From: Pseudomonadota bacterium
GTDB taxonomy: Bacteria > Pseudomonadota > Alphaproteobacteria > Sphingomonadales > Sphingomonadaceae
Length of the DNA stretch: 64,000 bases
Direction of reading: 5' to 3'
NCBI GenBank assembly: GCA_018240895.1
Contig: JAFEEX010000018.1
Location: 35,072-99,071 of the forward strand
A program made the translations under genes and the position numbers. Positions within the stretch are counted from its first letter, which is position 1. Every line of letters begins with the position of its first letter. Positions 35,813-45,154 of the stretch are shown piece by piece. Under the pieces are notes generated by a model, which was given only the letters and a program-made list of their open reading frames with translations, did not search any database and was not told the DNA's origin.

Positions 35813-36502
35813 ATGTCACAAAAGATTCTTGTTATCGAAGATGATCGGCGCACCGCCGATTTCCTCACCAAGGGGCTGAGCGACGCCGGCTTCGTTGCAG
35901 ACCGCGCCGATGACGGGCGTGATGGTTTGTTTCTGGCGACAGACGGCAGCTATGACGCGATCGTGCTGGACCGGATGCTGCCCGGCATGGACGGGATGGC
36001 GGTGCTGGCCGCCCTGCGCGCGGCAAAGGTGCAAACCCCGGTGCTGATCCTTTCGTCACTCGGCACAGTCGATGCGCGGGTTGAAGGACTTACATCGGGC
36101 GCGGACGATTACCTGTCAAAGCCGTTCGCCTTTTCCGAATTGCTGGCGCGGCTCAAGCTGCTGATGGCGCGATCGGTTCAGGCTGCCCCTTCGGTTGAAA
36201 CCGTCCTGGCCTGCGATGATCTGGAAATGAACCTGCTTAACCGCCGCGTGACCCGGGCCGGCAAGAGGATTGAATTGCAGCCGCGCGAATTTCGCCTGCT
36301 GGAATATCTGCTGCGCCACAAGGACCAGGTGGTGACCCGCACCATGATGCTGGAAGGGGTGTGGGAATACCATTTCGATCCCGGCACCAATGTCGTGGAT
36401 GTTCACGTCAGCCGCCTGCGTCGCAAGGTGGATGATGGCTTTGGGCGGCCGCTGGTCCACACCGTGCGAGGCGCGGGCTATATGCTGGGCATTGGCGAGT
36501 GA
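35813..36502 (+). CDS. OmpR/PhoB-family response regulator
   Basis: A 229-residue regulator: receiver domain at 1-115 with acidic pocket EDD (9-11), phosphoacceptor D53 (VLDRMLPGMDG) and KPFAFSEL near 105, then a winged-helix DNA-binding domain (LQPREFRLLEYLLRHKDQVV, VVDVHVSRLRRKVDDGF, TVRGAGYML). The ATG at 35813 begins right before the receiver domain; the open frame goes back to 35621. Its stop overlaps the sensor kinase GTG start by three bases. Targets are unknown. Confidence 0.94.
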   Translation: MSQKILVIEDDRRTADFLTKGLSDAGFVADRADDGRDGLFLATDGSYDAIVLDRMLPGMDGMAVLAALRAAKVQTPVLILSSLGTVDARVEGLTSGADDYLSKPFAFSELLARLKLLMARSVQAAPSVETVLACDDLEMNLLNRRVTRAGKRIELQPREFRLLEYLLRHKDQVVTRTMMLEGVWEYHFDPGTNVVDVHVSRLRRKVDDGFGRPLVHTVRGAGYMLGIGE

Positions 36503-37890
36503 GTGAAGCGGCGCGGGGCAGACGGGCGCTTGGTTCCACCACGGTCCGCCTTGCCTTTGCCCTGGCGCTGACCCAGATCGTGACCCTAGCGCTGGGCCTG
36601 GCGATCATGTCAGGATTGACTCAGCGCACCCTGGACAATGAGGCGCGGGCTGCGGCGGAAGTGGCGCGGGACGATCTGCTGGCGGATCACCGCACCGTGG
36701 GTGAGGCCGGGATGCAGCGCGCGCTCAACGAACGGCTGGCATCATCTGACGATATCAATTTCGTGGCCTATCTGCGCGGAGCCGATGGCCGGCGGATCGC
36801 GGGAAACCTTGCCGCCTGGCCGCAAGGCGCCGGCACCAAGGCACGCTGGACGGTGGCAATGCTGACCCGCACCGATGCGCAGCGGCCCGATCCGGTCGGC
36901 TATGTCATCCAGCCACTTCCGGGCGGAGAGGCGCTGCTGACCGGGCAGGTGCTGGAGGCGCAAAGCCAGATCACCCGCGCGCGTGAGCAATCGTTCATCT
37001 ATGCCCTGCTGGCCGGGCTGGGCATCGCCGCCTTCGCCTCGTGGATGATCCTGCGGGTGCTGGAACGGCGGATCAACCAGTTCAACCAGACCGCCGACGA
37101 TTTTGCCGCCGGACAGCTTACCAGCCGCGTCGCGCTGTCACGCTCTGGCGATGCCTTTGACCGGCTGGGCGAAGCGATCAACGCCATGCTGGACCGGATC
37201 GCCACCCTGGTTGGCGAGCTGCGCGCGGTAACCGATTCGATGGCGCATGATCTTCGATCACCGGTCGCGCGAATCCGCTCTTCACTGGAACGCTCGCTGG
37301 GTGAAACTCACGATCCTGCCGCGCGCAACGCCCTGGCCGACGCCATTGACGAGGCTGACGGATTGCAGCGCCTGCTCGATTCCGCGCTGGAGATCAGCCG
37401 GGCAGAGGCCGGGATCGGCCGCAACCAGTTCGTCGCCTTCGACCTGTCGGAAATGGTCCGCGATCTGGCTGAGGTCTATGGCCCGCTGGCCGAGGATGAA
37501 GGCTTTGCCATCGTGGTCGATGCGCCTGACACAATGGCCGTTGTCGCTCACCGCGAACTGCTGTTCCGGGCGCTGTCCAACCTGATCGACAACGCGCTGA
37601 AATATGCCGGGGGCGGATCGCGCATCACCATGGCGCTGGCTGACGGCGGCACCGGCGGCATCCGGCTGAGCGTTGCCGATGATGGCCCGGGAATTCCGCC
37701 TGAGGACCGGGAAGAGGCCATGCGCCGCTTTGGCCGGCTTGACCCCGCCCGCACCCGTTCCGGTGCAGGCCTGGGCATGGCCTTGGTCGGCACCATCGCC
37801 ACCCTGCACGGCGGCAAGATGGAACTGGATCAGGCCAAGCCGCACGGCCTGGCGGTGAACCTTGACCTGCCGATTGGGGCGGCGGAGTGA
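36499..37890 (+). CDS. Two-component sensor histidine kinase
   Basis: A 463-residue kinase starting at a GTG that overlaps the response-regulator stop. Membrane helices lie at about 17-40 and 163-185, with a periplasmic loop of about 120 residues between them. A HAMP domain follows, then HisKA with the phosphorylated H250 (MAHDLRSPVARI), and an ATPase domain (NLIDNALKYA, DDGPGIPPEDRE, GAGLGMALV). It phosphorylates the adjacent OmpR-type regulator. The signal is unknown. Confidence 0.94.
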   Translation: MSEAARGRRALGSTTVRLAFALALTQIVTLALGLAIMSGLTQRTLDNEARAAAEVARDDLLADHRTVGEAGMQRALNERLASSDDINFVAYLRGADGRRIAGNLAAWPQGAGTKARWTVAMLTRTDAQRPDPVGYVIQPLPGGEALLTGQVLEAQSQITRAREQSFIYALLAGLGIAAFASWMILRVLERRINQFNQTADDFAAGQLTSRVALSRSGDAFDRLGEAINAMLDRIATLVGELRAVTDSMAHDLRSPVARIRSSLERSLGETHDPAARNALADAIDEADGLQRLLDSALEISRAEAGIGRNQFVAFDLSEMVRDLAEVYGPLAEDEGFAIVVDAPDTMAVVAHRELLFRALSNLIDNALKYAGGGSRITMALADGGTGGIRLSVADDGPGIPPEDREEAMRRFGRLDPARTRSGAGLGMALVGTIATLHGGKMELDQAKPHGLAVNLDLPIGAAE

Positions 37891-37926
37891 AATGCGCGGT
37901 TGGGCGGGATCGGGGCTGCGCAAAAA

Positions 37927-38568
37927 TCACCAACTGCTCCGAAAATACTCAAAAGTTATAAAAATTGCTTCATTGAAATATCTATTTTTAAATATTGGTT
38001 TTATCAGAAAAATTACAGGAACAAAATGTTCTTCATCGTATGATTTATTTTGAAAATTGGAATCTAAATGACCACCCAATATGTATTCAATGTATTCATT
38101 TTTAGATTTATTTTTGCAATTTGACTGATGCCAGTGACGTACAATCTTTTTGATAAGATCGATTTGTATCGGACCGTCAACGCAATATTCTTTATGATCA
38201 ACGAAATAAATACTGCCCCTTGTGAAACGAGCCGGTAGGTCCAGTATGTCCGGAGCGCTAACGTTAAGCCCCTCCAGATGCAAGTAAACCAGAATGCAGG
38301 TGCCACGCTTTGCATCACATTGGATTGAGACGGGAACGCCGTCCATCGGCTCCTTGTTGTCCGTCCGTTTCCAGAAGCCGGTGGCCACGGTGCGGTCACC
38401 ATCTTGCAAAATTTCGTAGCCAACCTCGGGCGTTGCCTTCCAGTCAAGCTGCAGAACGATGATTTCGCGGCATATCTCGAAAATGAACAGCATGAAAAAG
38501 AAGCCAATCTTCCACCAGTTCAGGCGGCGCCATCGCCGCTTCGGTTTTGGTATGGCTGCGTCTTCCAT
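37927..38568 (-). CDS. Orphan single-pass membrane protein in an AT-rich island
   Basis: From the ATG at 38568 the protein has 213 residues: a short basic N-terminus (KPKRRWRRLNWWK), one membrane helix (IGFFFMLFIFEICREIIVLQL, about residues 22-42) and a soluble part rich in Lys, Ile, Tyr and Asn. I do not recognise a family. The gene is far richer in A+T than everything around it and uses codons such as AAA, ATA and TTT that its neighbours avoid, which points to recent transfer. The longer frame to 38712 is possible but its added part is GC-richer and lacks a start signal. Confidence 0.6.
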   Translation of the reverse strand: MEDAAIPKPKRRWRRLNWWKIGFFFMLFIFEICREIIVLQLDWKATPEVGYEILQDGDRTVATGFWKRTDNKEPMDGVPVSIQCDAKRGTCILVYLHLEGLNVSAPDILDLPARFTRGSIYFVDHKEYCVDGPIQIDLIKKIVRHWHQSNCKNKSKNEYIEYILGGHLDSNFQNKSYDEEHFVPVIFLIKPIFKNRYFNEAIFITFEYFRSSW

Positions 38569-38780
38569 ACTACTTCTATAGGATAGTTTATTTTCCAATT
38601 TGTTATCTTGAACGCATCGAATAGAGATATCGCAACTATGATCTGCTCCCAGCGGCGAGTAGCGTCGACACGGAGTGCCACAGTTGGACCGCCTCCCGAT
38701 CGTCCGTTTCAATCAAAACCGCACACTGAGCGAGGACACTTCCCTTCGCGCCCATCCGTCCCGGCAAATGCCGCCGTCCC

Positions 38781-39683
38781 CTATTCGCCCAGCAGTCGCC
38801 GTGCCATTGCGCGGACTTCGGCGCCCATGTCTTCGCGCTCCAGCGCCATGGCGAGGGTCGCTTCGACGAAGCCGGTCTTTGAGCCGCAGTCATAGCGTTT
38901 GCCGGCAAAGGTGACGGCGTGGAAGGGCTGGGTGCCGATCATCTTGGCCATCGCATCGGTAAGCTGGATTTCCCCGCCCGCGCCCTTTTCCTGCGCTTCA
39001 AGCACCCGCATGACTTCGGGCTGAAGGATATAGCGGCCTGAAATGATCAGGTTGCTTGGCGCTGCATCTTTCGGCGGTTTTTCAACCAGCCCTTTCACCT
39101 CTGTCAAAGATCCGTTGCGCGCGCCCGGCGCGATCACGCCGTAAGAGGACACTTCATCCTCTGGCACTTCAAGCACGGAAATCAGGTTGCCGCCCACCGC
39201 ATCATAAGCCTCGACCATCTGCTTCATGCAGCCCGGCGATCCGATCATCAGTTCATCGGGCAGGAATATCGCGAAGGGTTCATCGCCCACGATTGCCCGC
39301 GCGCACCAGATGGCGTGGCCCAGCCCCAGCGGCACTTGCTGGCGCACCGCCACCAGATTGCCCGGCTGGATCCGCGTCGGTTCAAGAATTTCCAGCGACT
39401 TGGCCCGTCCGGCCATGGTCGTTTCCAGCTCGAAAGCATGGTCGAAATGTTCGACAATCGCGGTCTTGCCGCGCCCGGTAACGAAGATCAGCTGATCGAT
39501 CCCCGCCTCTCTCGCCTCGTCCACCGCGTACTGGATCAGCGGCCGGTCGATTACCGGCAGCATCTCCTTGGGGATGGCCTTGGTTGCGGGAAGGAAGCGC
39601 GTACCCATCCCGGCCACGGGGAATACGGCTTTGCGGATCGGCTTTTTCGGCAAGGATTGGGTCACGGCGGCAGTATTAACCAT
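38781..39683 (-). CDS. galU: UTP-glucose-1-phosphate uridylyltransferase
   Basis: A 300-residue nucleotidyltransferase making UDP-glucose for surface polysaccharides. Typical segments are KAVFPVAGMGTRFLPATKAIPKEM cut here by its first part GMGTRFLPATKA, then DRPLIQYAVDEA, FVTGRGK, LGLGHAIWCA, FLPDELM and VEKPPKDAAPSNL. The C-terminal KRYDCGSKTGFVEATLAMAL is standard for GalU. It is divergent from murA with about 100 bases between them. Confidence 0.96.
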   Translation of the reverse strand: MVNTAAVTQSLPKKPIRKAVFPVAGMGTRFLPATKAIPKEMLPVIDRPLIQYAVDEAREAGIDQLIFVTGRGKTAIVEHFDHAFELETTMAGRAKSLEILEPTRIQPGNLVAVRQQVPLGLGHAIWCARAIVGDEPFAIFLPDELMIGSPGCMKQMVEAYDAVGGNLISVLEVPEDEVSSYGVIAPGARNGSLTEVKGLVEKPPKDAAPSNLIISGRYILQPEVMRVLEAQEKGAGGEIQLTDAMAKMIGTQPFHAVTFAGKRYDCGSKTGFVEATLAMALEREDMGAEVRAMARRLLGE

Positions 39684-39784
39684 GATGTTGTTGCAGCAAG
39701 GTTAAAGCGGTTTCGCACAGCTTGCGCAAGGCCGGGACACGGGCCGATCTTGCCGCCATCGCATTTCACGCTACACGGGCATGA

Positions 39785-41068
39785 ATGGACAAGATCATCA
39801 TTGAGGGCGGTAAACGCCTTTCCGGCACGATTCCCATTTCCGGCGCAAAGAATGCGGCGTTGACCCTGCTGCCCTGCGCGCTGTTGACCGACGAGCCGCT
39901 GACGCTGCGCAATCTGCCGCGGCTAGCCGACATCGACGGGTTCCAGCACCTGATGAACCAGTTCGGCATATCCACCACCATCGCCGGCAGCCGGCCGGAA
40001 GATTTTGGCCGGGTGATGACGCTGGAAGCAACGCGGATCACCAGCTCGGTTGCGCCCTATGAACTGGTGCGCAAGATGCGAGCATCGATCCTGGTGCTGG
40101 GACCGATGCTGGCGCGGATGGGTGAAGCGACCGTGTCGCTGCCCGGCGGCTGCGCGATCGGCAATCGCCCGATCGACCTTCACCTGAAGGCGCTGGAGGC
40201 GCTGGGTGCGAAGATCGAACTGGCCGCGGGTTACGTCAAGGCTGTCGCGCCCGATGGCGGGTTGCCCGGCGGGCGCTATTCCTTCCCGGTGGTGTCAGTG
40301 GGCGCAACCGAGAACGCGCTGATGGCGGCGGTGCTATGCAGCGGCAAATCGGTGCTGCACAATGCCGCGCGCGAGCCTGAGATCGTCGATCTGTGCAACC
40401 TGCTGGTGGCAATGGGCGCGCAGATTGAGGGGATCGGCACCAGCGACCTGACGATCCACGGGGTTCAGCGCCTGCATGGCGCAACATACCGGGTGATGAG
40501 CGACCGGATCGAGGCGGGTTCCTATGCCTGCGCGGCGGCAATCACCGGGGGCGAGGTGTTCCTGAAGCACGCGGTGATCGATGAAATGGACGCCACCGTC
40601 CAGGCGCTGCGCGATGCGGGGGTTCAGGTTGACCCCCGGCCGGGCGGCATCCAGATTGCGGCGGAGGGCAAGCTGAAAGCGGTGACGCTATCGACCGCAC
40701 CCTATCCCGGCTTTGCCACCGATATGCAGGCGCAATTGATGGCCATGCTGTGCCTGGCCGAAGGAACATCGGTGCTGACCGAAACGATCTTTGAAAACCG
40801 CTATATGCACGTGCCCGAGCTTAGCCGGATGGGCGCGCATATCGAAACGTCGGGCCGCACCGCGATCGTCCACGGGGTGAACAAGCTGACCGGCGCCGAG
40901 GTTATGGCGACTGACCTGCGCGCATCGATGAGCCTGGTCATCGCCGGGCTGGCGGCAGAGGGTGAAACCCAGGTTCACCGCCTCTACCACCTGGACCGCG
41001 GTTATGAGCGGCTGGAAGAAAAGCTGGCGCTGGTCGGCGCGCAGATCGAGCGGGTCGGCGGGGATTGA
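39785..41068 (+). CDS. murA: UDP-N-acetylglucosamine 1-carboxyvinyltransferase
   Basis: The 427-residue enzyme performs the first committed step of peptidoglycan synthesis, transferring enolpyruvate from PEP to UDP-GlcNAc. SGAKNAAL at 19-26 holds the substrate lysine K22, [16 protein letters not shown] the loop before the active site, and [13 protein letters not shown] the catalytic cysteine at 123 (C115 in E. coli), which means normal fosfomycin-sensitive chemistry. Length is normal. A hairpin follows the stop. Confidence 0.97.
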   Translation: MDKIIIEGGKRLSGTIPISGAKNAALTLLPCALLTDEPLTLRNLPRLADIDGFQHLMNQFGISTTIAGSRPEDFGRVMTLEATRITSSVAPYELVRKMRASILVLGPMLARMGEATVSLPGGCAIGNRPIDLHLKALEALGAKIELAAGYVKAVAPDGGLPGGRYSFPVVSVGATENALMAAVLCSGKSVLHNAAREPEIVDLCNLLVAMGAQIEGIGTSDLTIHGVQRLHGATYRVMSDRIEAGSYACAAAITGGEVFLKHAVIDEMDATVQALRDAGVQVDPRPGGIQIAAEGKLKAVTLSTAPYPGFATDMQAQLMAMLCLAEGTSVLTETIFENRYMHVPELSRMGAHIETSGRTAIVHGVNKLTGAEVMATDLRASMSLVIAGLAAEGETQVHRLYHLDRGYERLEEKLALVGAQIERVGGD

Positions 41069-41069
41069 T

Positions 41070-41095
41070 GCCGGGTGCGCCGATGCACACCCGGC
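41070..41095. terminator. Hairpin between murA and the OmpA-family gene
   Basis: GCCGGGTG at 41070-41077 pairs with CACCCGGC at 41088-41095, directly after the murA stop and just before the convergent OmpA-family stop. It probably serves both genes. There is no T-run. Confidence 0.62.
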
Positions 41096-41102
41096 GCATC
41101 AC

Positions 41103-41978
41103 TTACAGGCCATCAACGCTCTTGCTGACCAGGATGTTCACCGAAACGCGGCGGTTCTGCGCCTTGCCTTCGGGGGTGTTGTTGTCAGCCAGCGGATCGG
41201 CCTCCGCCATGCCGGTGGGGGTCAGCATCCGGTAGGGTTTCCAGTGGCAGACCTGCTGCAGGTAATTGATCACCCGGGCCGCGCGCTTTTCGCTCAGCAC
41301 CTGGTTGTATTCCTCGCTGCCGACCGAATCGGTATAACCAACCACCAGCATCAGCGCATTGTTGGTCCCTTCGGCCTGGGTCGCCGCCGAACACAGATCG
41401 GCCTTGCCCTGTTCTGACAGAACCGCCTTGCCGGTATCGAAGAACACGTTGGTCGTGCCCTTGATGTTGTAATTGTCGATATCGGCCATGCGTCCGCGCA
41501 GCGCCTGGGTGGCGGCGGTCTGTTCGGCAAAGCCCTGCGCGGTACCGTTGCGGATCATGGTTGCGGTCTTCAGGTCACCGCTTTTGAAAGTTACCTGGCT
41601 GGCCAGCAGCGCAGCGCCCGCGTGCATCGTCTTGACCGTCACCGGGATGCCGTTGAGCAGCGCCTGCGTACCCAGCTTGCTATTGCCGCCGCCAAACAGG
41701 CCGCCACCGGATTTGATCCTAGTAGTTTCGTTGACGAAGATTACCGTGCTGGTGCCATCGGCCGCCGTCACCTTGATCTTGTCTCCGCTGCGCGCGGTGA
41801 TGACGCCCTTGATTTCAGGGCCGGTGGTCATCGCCGACATATCGGGCACCACCTCACCATTGACGATGATCCCCGGGTTGGGGGCTTCTGGCTGCTGGGC
41901 GGAAAGGCTGCCTGATGCCGGAATGGCAAGCAAGGCAAGCACCGCAGCAGCACCCTGCCGCTTGGAAATGACACGCAT
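41103..41978 (-). CDS. OmpA-family envelope protein
   Basis: A 291-residue protein with a signal peptide (AVLALLAIPASGSLSAQ), a middle part of about 150 residues with a small beta-rich domain (VITARSGDKIKVTAADGTST), and a C-terminal OmpA peptidoglycan-binding domain (VFFDTGKAVLSEQGKADL, VGYTDSVGSEEYNQVLSEKR, PEGKAQNRRVSVNILV). It probably links the outer membrane or periplasm to the cell wall. It is a monocistronic gene convergent with murA. Confidence 0.9.
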   Translation of the reverse strand: MRVISKRQGAAAVLALLAIPASGSLSAQQPEAPNPGIIVNGEVVPDMSAMTTGPEIKGVITARSGDKIKVTAADGTSTVIFVNETTRIKSGGGLFGGGNSKLGTQALLNGIPVTVKTMHAGAALLASQVTFKSGDLKTATMIRNGTAQGFAEQTAATQALRGRMADIDNYNIKGTTNVFFDTGKAVLSEQGKADLCSAATQAEGTNNALMLVVGYTDSVGSEEYNQVLSEKRAARVINYLQQVCHWKPYRMLTPTGMAEADPLADNNTPEGKAQNRRVSVNILVSKSVDGL

Positions 41979-42372
41979 CAGGTACTCCTCTCAAGGTATT
42001 TGGCAAATTGTATCAGGCTGTATCAGTCGCGCTTGTGCCTGTTCAGATTTACCTTGCTGGCAGATGAACGAACTCACCCTACCCCAGGGTTGTGCCGGTC
42101 ATTTGAGTGCTTCCTGCGGCGAATCGAAGCGGGCTGCGACGCCGATCGGGCGGCAAACGCCGTTCCGGAGAATCAGCCGATGCTGCTCTGCCCTGAACAG
42201 AATATTGTATCATCTTGGGTGTGATCAACGCATTCACCGATTGCCTTGACCACGGAATCTGTGCGAAACTGGCTCAAATCGGGGACCGAGCAACCTCCCC
42301 TCCAGGTGTCACCACCCAAGCGTTGCCTTTTCAGCCCGTTCGCGCGGGCGCTGAGGCATTGGGGCAAGCACC
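41979..42372. other. 394-base intergenic region, no gene seen
   Basis: No frame here shows domain character or a ribosome binding site, and no tRNA fold was seen. A short direct repeat TGTATCAG occurs twice around 42009-42026, near the OmpA-family start, and could be part of its promoter region. Base composition is somewhat AT-richer than the surrounding genes. Confidence 0.5.
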
Positions 42373-43671
42373 GTGACCACTTCGACAAGCACACCCACCT
42401 TCGCAGAGGCTGTCCGGGTTTTCGCCCGTATCGGCCTGCTCAGCTTTGGCGGCCCGGCCGGGCAAATTGCGCTGATGCACCGCGAACTGGTTGATGAGCG
42501 CGGCTGGATCAGCGAGGACCGGTTTCTTCACGCGCTCAATTTCTGCCATCTGTTGCCGGGGCCAGAAGCGCAACAGCTTGCCACCTGGATCGGCTGGAAG
42601 CTGCACGGAACCAAGGGTGGACTGGCGGCGGGGCTGCTGTTCGTTCTGCCCGGCGCGCTGGTGATGCTGGCGCTGTCTGCCCTTTATGGCTTTGCCGCGC
42701 ACCTCACATGGTTTGCCGCGCTGTTCCTGGGGATCAAGGCGGCGGTGCTGGCGATCGTCATTCAGGCGCTGATCCGCATCGCCGGGCGCGCGCTCAACAC
42801 CGGGTTCAAGCGCGCGCTTGCCGTGGCTGCCTTTGCCGCGCTGTTCCTGTTCAACCTGCCCTTCCCGCTGGTGGTACTGGGGGCCGGAGCGCTGGGCATG
42901 GCCGTGGCGGCCTGGCGGCCAGACCTGCTGGCGATCAAGCCGGGCACCGCCGCCCCGCCCGCCTCTGCGCGCCCCTGGCGGCAGAGTCTGCACGCGGTGG
43001 CAATCTGGGGCGTGCTGTGGGCCGCACCGCTGCTGGCGGTTCTGATCATGCTTGGCCCCGATCATGTGCTGTGGAAGATCGGGCTGTTCTTTTCAAAGCT
43101 TGCCGTGGTCACCTTTGGCGGGGCCTATGCCGTGCTTGCCTATATGGCGCAGCAGGCGGTGCAGGGTTTTGGCTGGCTCAGCCCCGGCGAAATGGCCGAT
43201 GGCCTGGGCCTGGCCGAAACCACCCCCGGACCGCTGATCATGGTCACCCAGTTCGTCGGCTATCTGGCCGCGTTTCGCGCGCCTGCGCCGTTCAGCCCGC
43301 TTGCCGCCGGAATTCTTGGTGCCACCCTGACCACCTGGGTAACCTTCGTTCCATGCTTCCTGTGGATCTTCACCTTCGCGCCGTGGATTGAACGGCTGGA
43401 ACACGCCGTCCGGCTGAAGGGCGGGCTGGCGGCGCTGACGGCGGCGGTGGTTGGGGTGATCGCCAATCTGGCGGTGTGGTTTGCCGGCCATGTGCTGTTT
43501 TCACGCTGGGATACGTCCGGCTTCATAAACCTGCCGGTATGGGCCAGTCTGGACTGGCGTGCAGCCGTGCTCGCGGCGCTGTCGCTGGTTCTGGTGTTCC
43601 GGCTGAAGTGGAATGTGATCCGGGTGCTGGGCGTGGCCGCGGCGGGCGGATTGCTATTGTCCCTGATGTGA
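42373..43671 (+). CDS. chrA: Chromate transporter family protein
   Basis: A 432-residue two-module ChrA protein starting at a GTG. The first module has FARIGLLSFGGPAGQIALMH, LNFCHLLPGPEAQQLATWIG and GLLFVLPGALVM. The second repeats the same plan: FSKLAVVTFGGAYAVLAYMA, GLAETTPGPLIMVTQFVGYL. Such proteins export chromate by antiport with other anions. No chrB regulator is adjacent. The 3' end overlaps the convergent DUF1905 gene by 18 bases. Confidence 0.94.
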   Translation: MTTSTSTPTFAEAVRVFARIGLLSFGGPAGQIALMHRELVDERGWISEDRFLHALNFCHLLPGPEAQQLATWIGWKLHGTKGGLAAGLLFVLPGALVMLALSALYGFAAHLTWFAALFLGIKAAVLAIVIQALIRIAGRALNTGFKRALAVAAFAALFLFNLPFPLVVLGAGALGMAVAAWRPDLLAIKPGTAAPPASARPWRQSLHAVAIWGVLWAAPLLAVLIMLGPDHVLWKIGLFFSKLAVVTFGGAYAVLAYMAQQAVQGFGWLSPGEMADGLGLAETTPGPLIMVTQFVGYLAAFRAPAPFSPLAAGILGATLTTWVTFVPCFLWIFTFAPWIERLEHAVRLKGGLAALTAAVVGVIANLAVWFAGHVLFSRWDTSGFINLPVWASLDWRAAVLAALSLVLVFRLKWNVIRVLGVAAAGGLLLSLM

Positions 43672-43989
43672 CCGGGCAGCGCGCGAAACGATCGTTACCA
43701 CTGACTTGATGCGCGCGCCCACACCGATCGTTTCGGCGCGTTGAACCGCCAGCTTGATCGGCAGCAGGAAGCGCCCATCGCGCGGGATAAGCGAGGTGGT
43801 GAAAGCCGTCTGCCCAATCACCGCCGCAACCGGCACCACGCCCCAGCCATAGCTGGCAGTCCGCGCGGCAAACAGGATCTCTCCGGTCAGCTCCTCTGGC
43901 AAAGGGGCGAACAGGAACGGTGCCGGGCCGCGCCATTCGATGATCCGCGCGGCAAATGCGATCCGGGCAAGCGGCTCGTCCCGGTTCAT
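43654..43989 (-). CDS. DUF1905 domain protein
   Basis: A 111-residue protein with the DUF1905 pattern: an early FAARIIEWRGPAPFLFAPLP, then YGWGVVPVAAVIGQTAFTTS and a final KSVVTIVSR. The family folds as a small beta-barrel with no known reaction. The ATG at 43989 overlaps the stop of the preceding RHH gene by four bases (ATGA), so I prefer it over the longer frame. The pair may form one functional unit. Confidence 0.82.
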   Translation of the reverse strand: MNRDEPLARIAFAARIIEWRGPAPFLFAPLPEELTGEILFAARTASYGWGVVPVAAVIGQTAFTTSLIPRDGRFLLPIKLAVQRAETIGVGARIKSVVTIVSRAARSHQGQ

Positions 43990-44231
43990 GGAGACAGCCG
44001 CGCCGCCATCCAGCCGACCAGCCACAGCCGCACTGCCCCCGCCAGGCCCGGCGGGACCGGCGCCTTGATCCGCTCCGCATCGATCCGCGCGACCAGGGCA
44101 TTGATCGGAATGCCTTCCGCGTCCGCCGCCTGCTTGAGCAATTCCCAGAACAGCGGTTCAAGGCTGATCGAGGTCTTGTGCCCGGCGATCTCGACAGAGC
44201 GTTTGCGCGGGGGGTGGTAAGGCGTGGTCAT
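43986..44231 (-). CDS. Ribbon-helix-helix domain protein (RHH_4 type)
   Basis: An 81-residue protein. KRSVEIAGHKTSISLEPLFW is the beta-strand and first helix of an RHH fold, and the following helices are LLKQAADAEGIPINALVARI. This matches the RHH_4 family, common in alphaproteobacteria as small putative DNA-binding proteins. It is translationally coupled to the DUF1905 gene and divergent from the HTH-DUF4019 gene at 44318, which has an 86-base spacer that it could regulate (inference). Confidence 0.82.
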   Translation of the reverse strand: MTTPYHPPRKRSVEIAGHKTSISLEPLFWELLKQAADAEGIPINALVARIDAERIKAPVPPGLAGAVRLWLVGWMAARLSP

Positions 44232-44317
44232 ATTCGCAGCTTAAGCTCCCCGCATCGCACCGGGATACGAAAAATTGGGGGTAGCCGGCAAATCAGGCCA
44301 CTCTTACCATTCCGGCG

Positions 44318-45082
44318 ATGCACAGCGGTTATCAGACCCTGACCGAAAAGGAGAAGCAAACCCTGCGTCTGCTGGTCAACGGCTATGACGCCAAGAGCAT
44401 GGCCCGGCACCTTGGGCTGTCGGTCCACACCATCAACGAACGCCTTCGCGATGCCCGCCGCAAGATGGACACCTCAAGCAGCCGCGAAGCTGCGCGGCTG
44501 CTCCGCGCGGCGGAGGGCGGTGCCCCCGAATTGCTGGGGGACAAGGATTTGGGGGATGCCGGCACGCCCGGCGCGGCGCAATTGTTGCCGCAGCCAGCCC
44601 AGGGTGACGGCATCCGCCGCCGCACCGGCTGGATTGTTGGAGGAATCGTCATGGCATTCAGCCTCGCCCTACTGGCCCTTTTGGCCAACCCCGGAACGCC
44701 TCAAACGCCCGCCCCCACGTCGCCCGTCGCCGCGGTATCTTCCACCCCGGCGACCGAGAAAGCGGCCATAGAGGCCGCGTCCCGGTTTTTGGCACTGCTC
44801 GATCGGGATGACTGGGCTGCGAGTTGGCAAACTACGCATAAATCGTTCAAGCTGCTCAACACGGTCGAGTGGTGGAGTCAGGCTTCGAGCGGCGTGCGCA
44901 GCAAGTTTGGCGCGATCAGATCGCGCGCACTTATGGCGACCGATTTCACGCCCGCGCCGCCTGATGGCTATTGGACCATCAGGTTCCGGGCCAACTATGC
45001 CAACAAGGCAGACACGGTCGAGACCGTCTCGCTGGCTTCTGAAGATGGCATCTGGAAAGTAGCCGGCATCACGCTGGAGTGA
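44318..45082 (+). CDS. Membrane-anchored LuxR-type HTH protein with DUF4019 sensor domain
   Basis: A 254-residue protein with three parts. Residues 5-65 form a LuxR/sigma-region-4-like helix-turn-helix (LTEKEKQTLRLLVNGYDAKS, HLGLSVHTINERLRDARRKM). A single membrane helix lies near 108-127 (GWIVGGIVMAFSLALLALLA), preceded by RRR. Residues about 150-254 form a DUF4019 domain (FLALLDRDDWAASW, VETVSLASEDGIWKVAGITL). The order gives a cytoplasmic DNA-binding head and a periplasmic domain, the plan of a one-component membrane regulator such as ToxR or CadC. Ligand and targets are unknown. Confidence 0.8.
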   Translation: MHSGYQTLTEKEKQTLRLLVNGYDAKSMARHLGLSVHTINERLRDARRKMDTSSSREAARLLRAAEGGAPELLGDKDLGDAGTPGAAQLLPQPAQGDGIRRRTGWIVGGIVMAFSLALLALLANPGTPQTPAPTSPVAAVSSTPATEKAAIEAASRFLALLDRDDWAASWQTTHKSFKLLNTVEWWSQASSGVRSKFGAIRSRALMATDFTPAPPDGYWTIRFRANYANKADTVETVSLASEDGIWKVAGITLE

Positions 45083-45154
45083 GGCAACGCACCCGCCGTG
45101 CCCGGTTCGGCTGACTCTGCGAACCGGGCCAAGTCCAAACGCGTTGTTCCACCC

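Noticed and set aside
41979-42372. Search for a tRNA or small RNA in the gap before chrA
   Set aside because: No cloverleaf or strong hairpin with a T-run was found; only a short direct repeat is visible.
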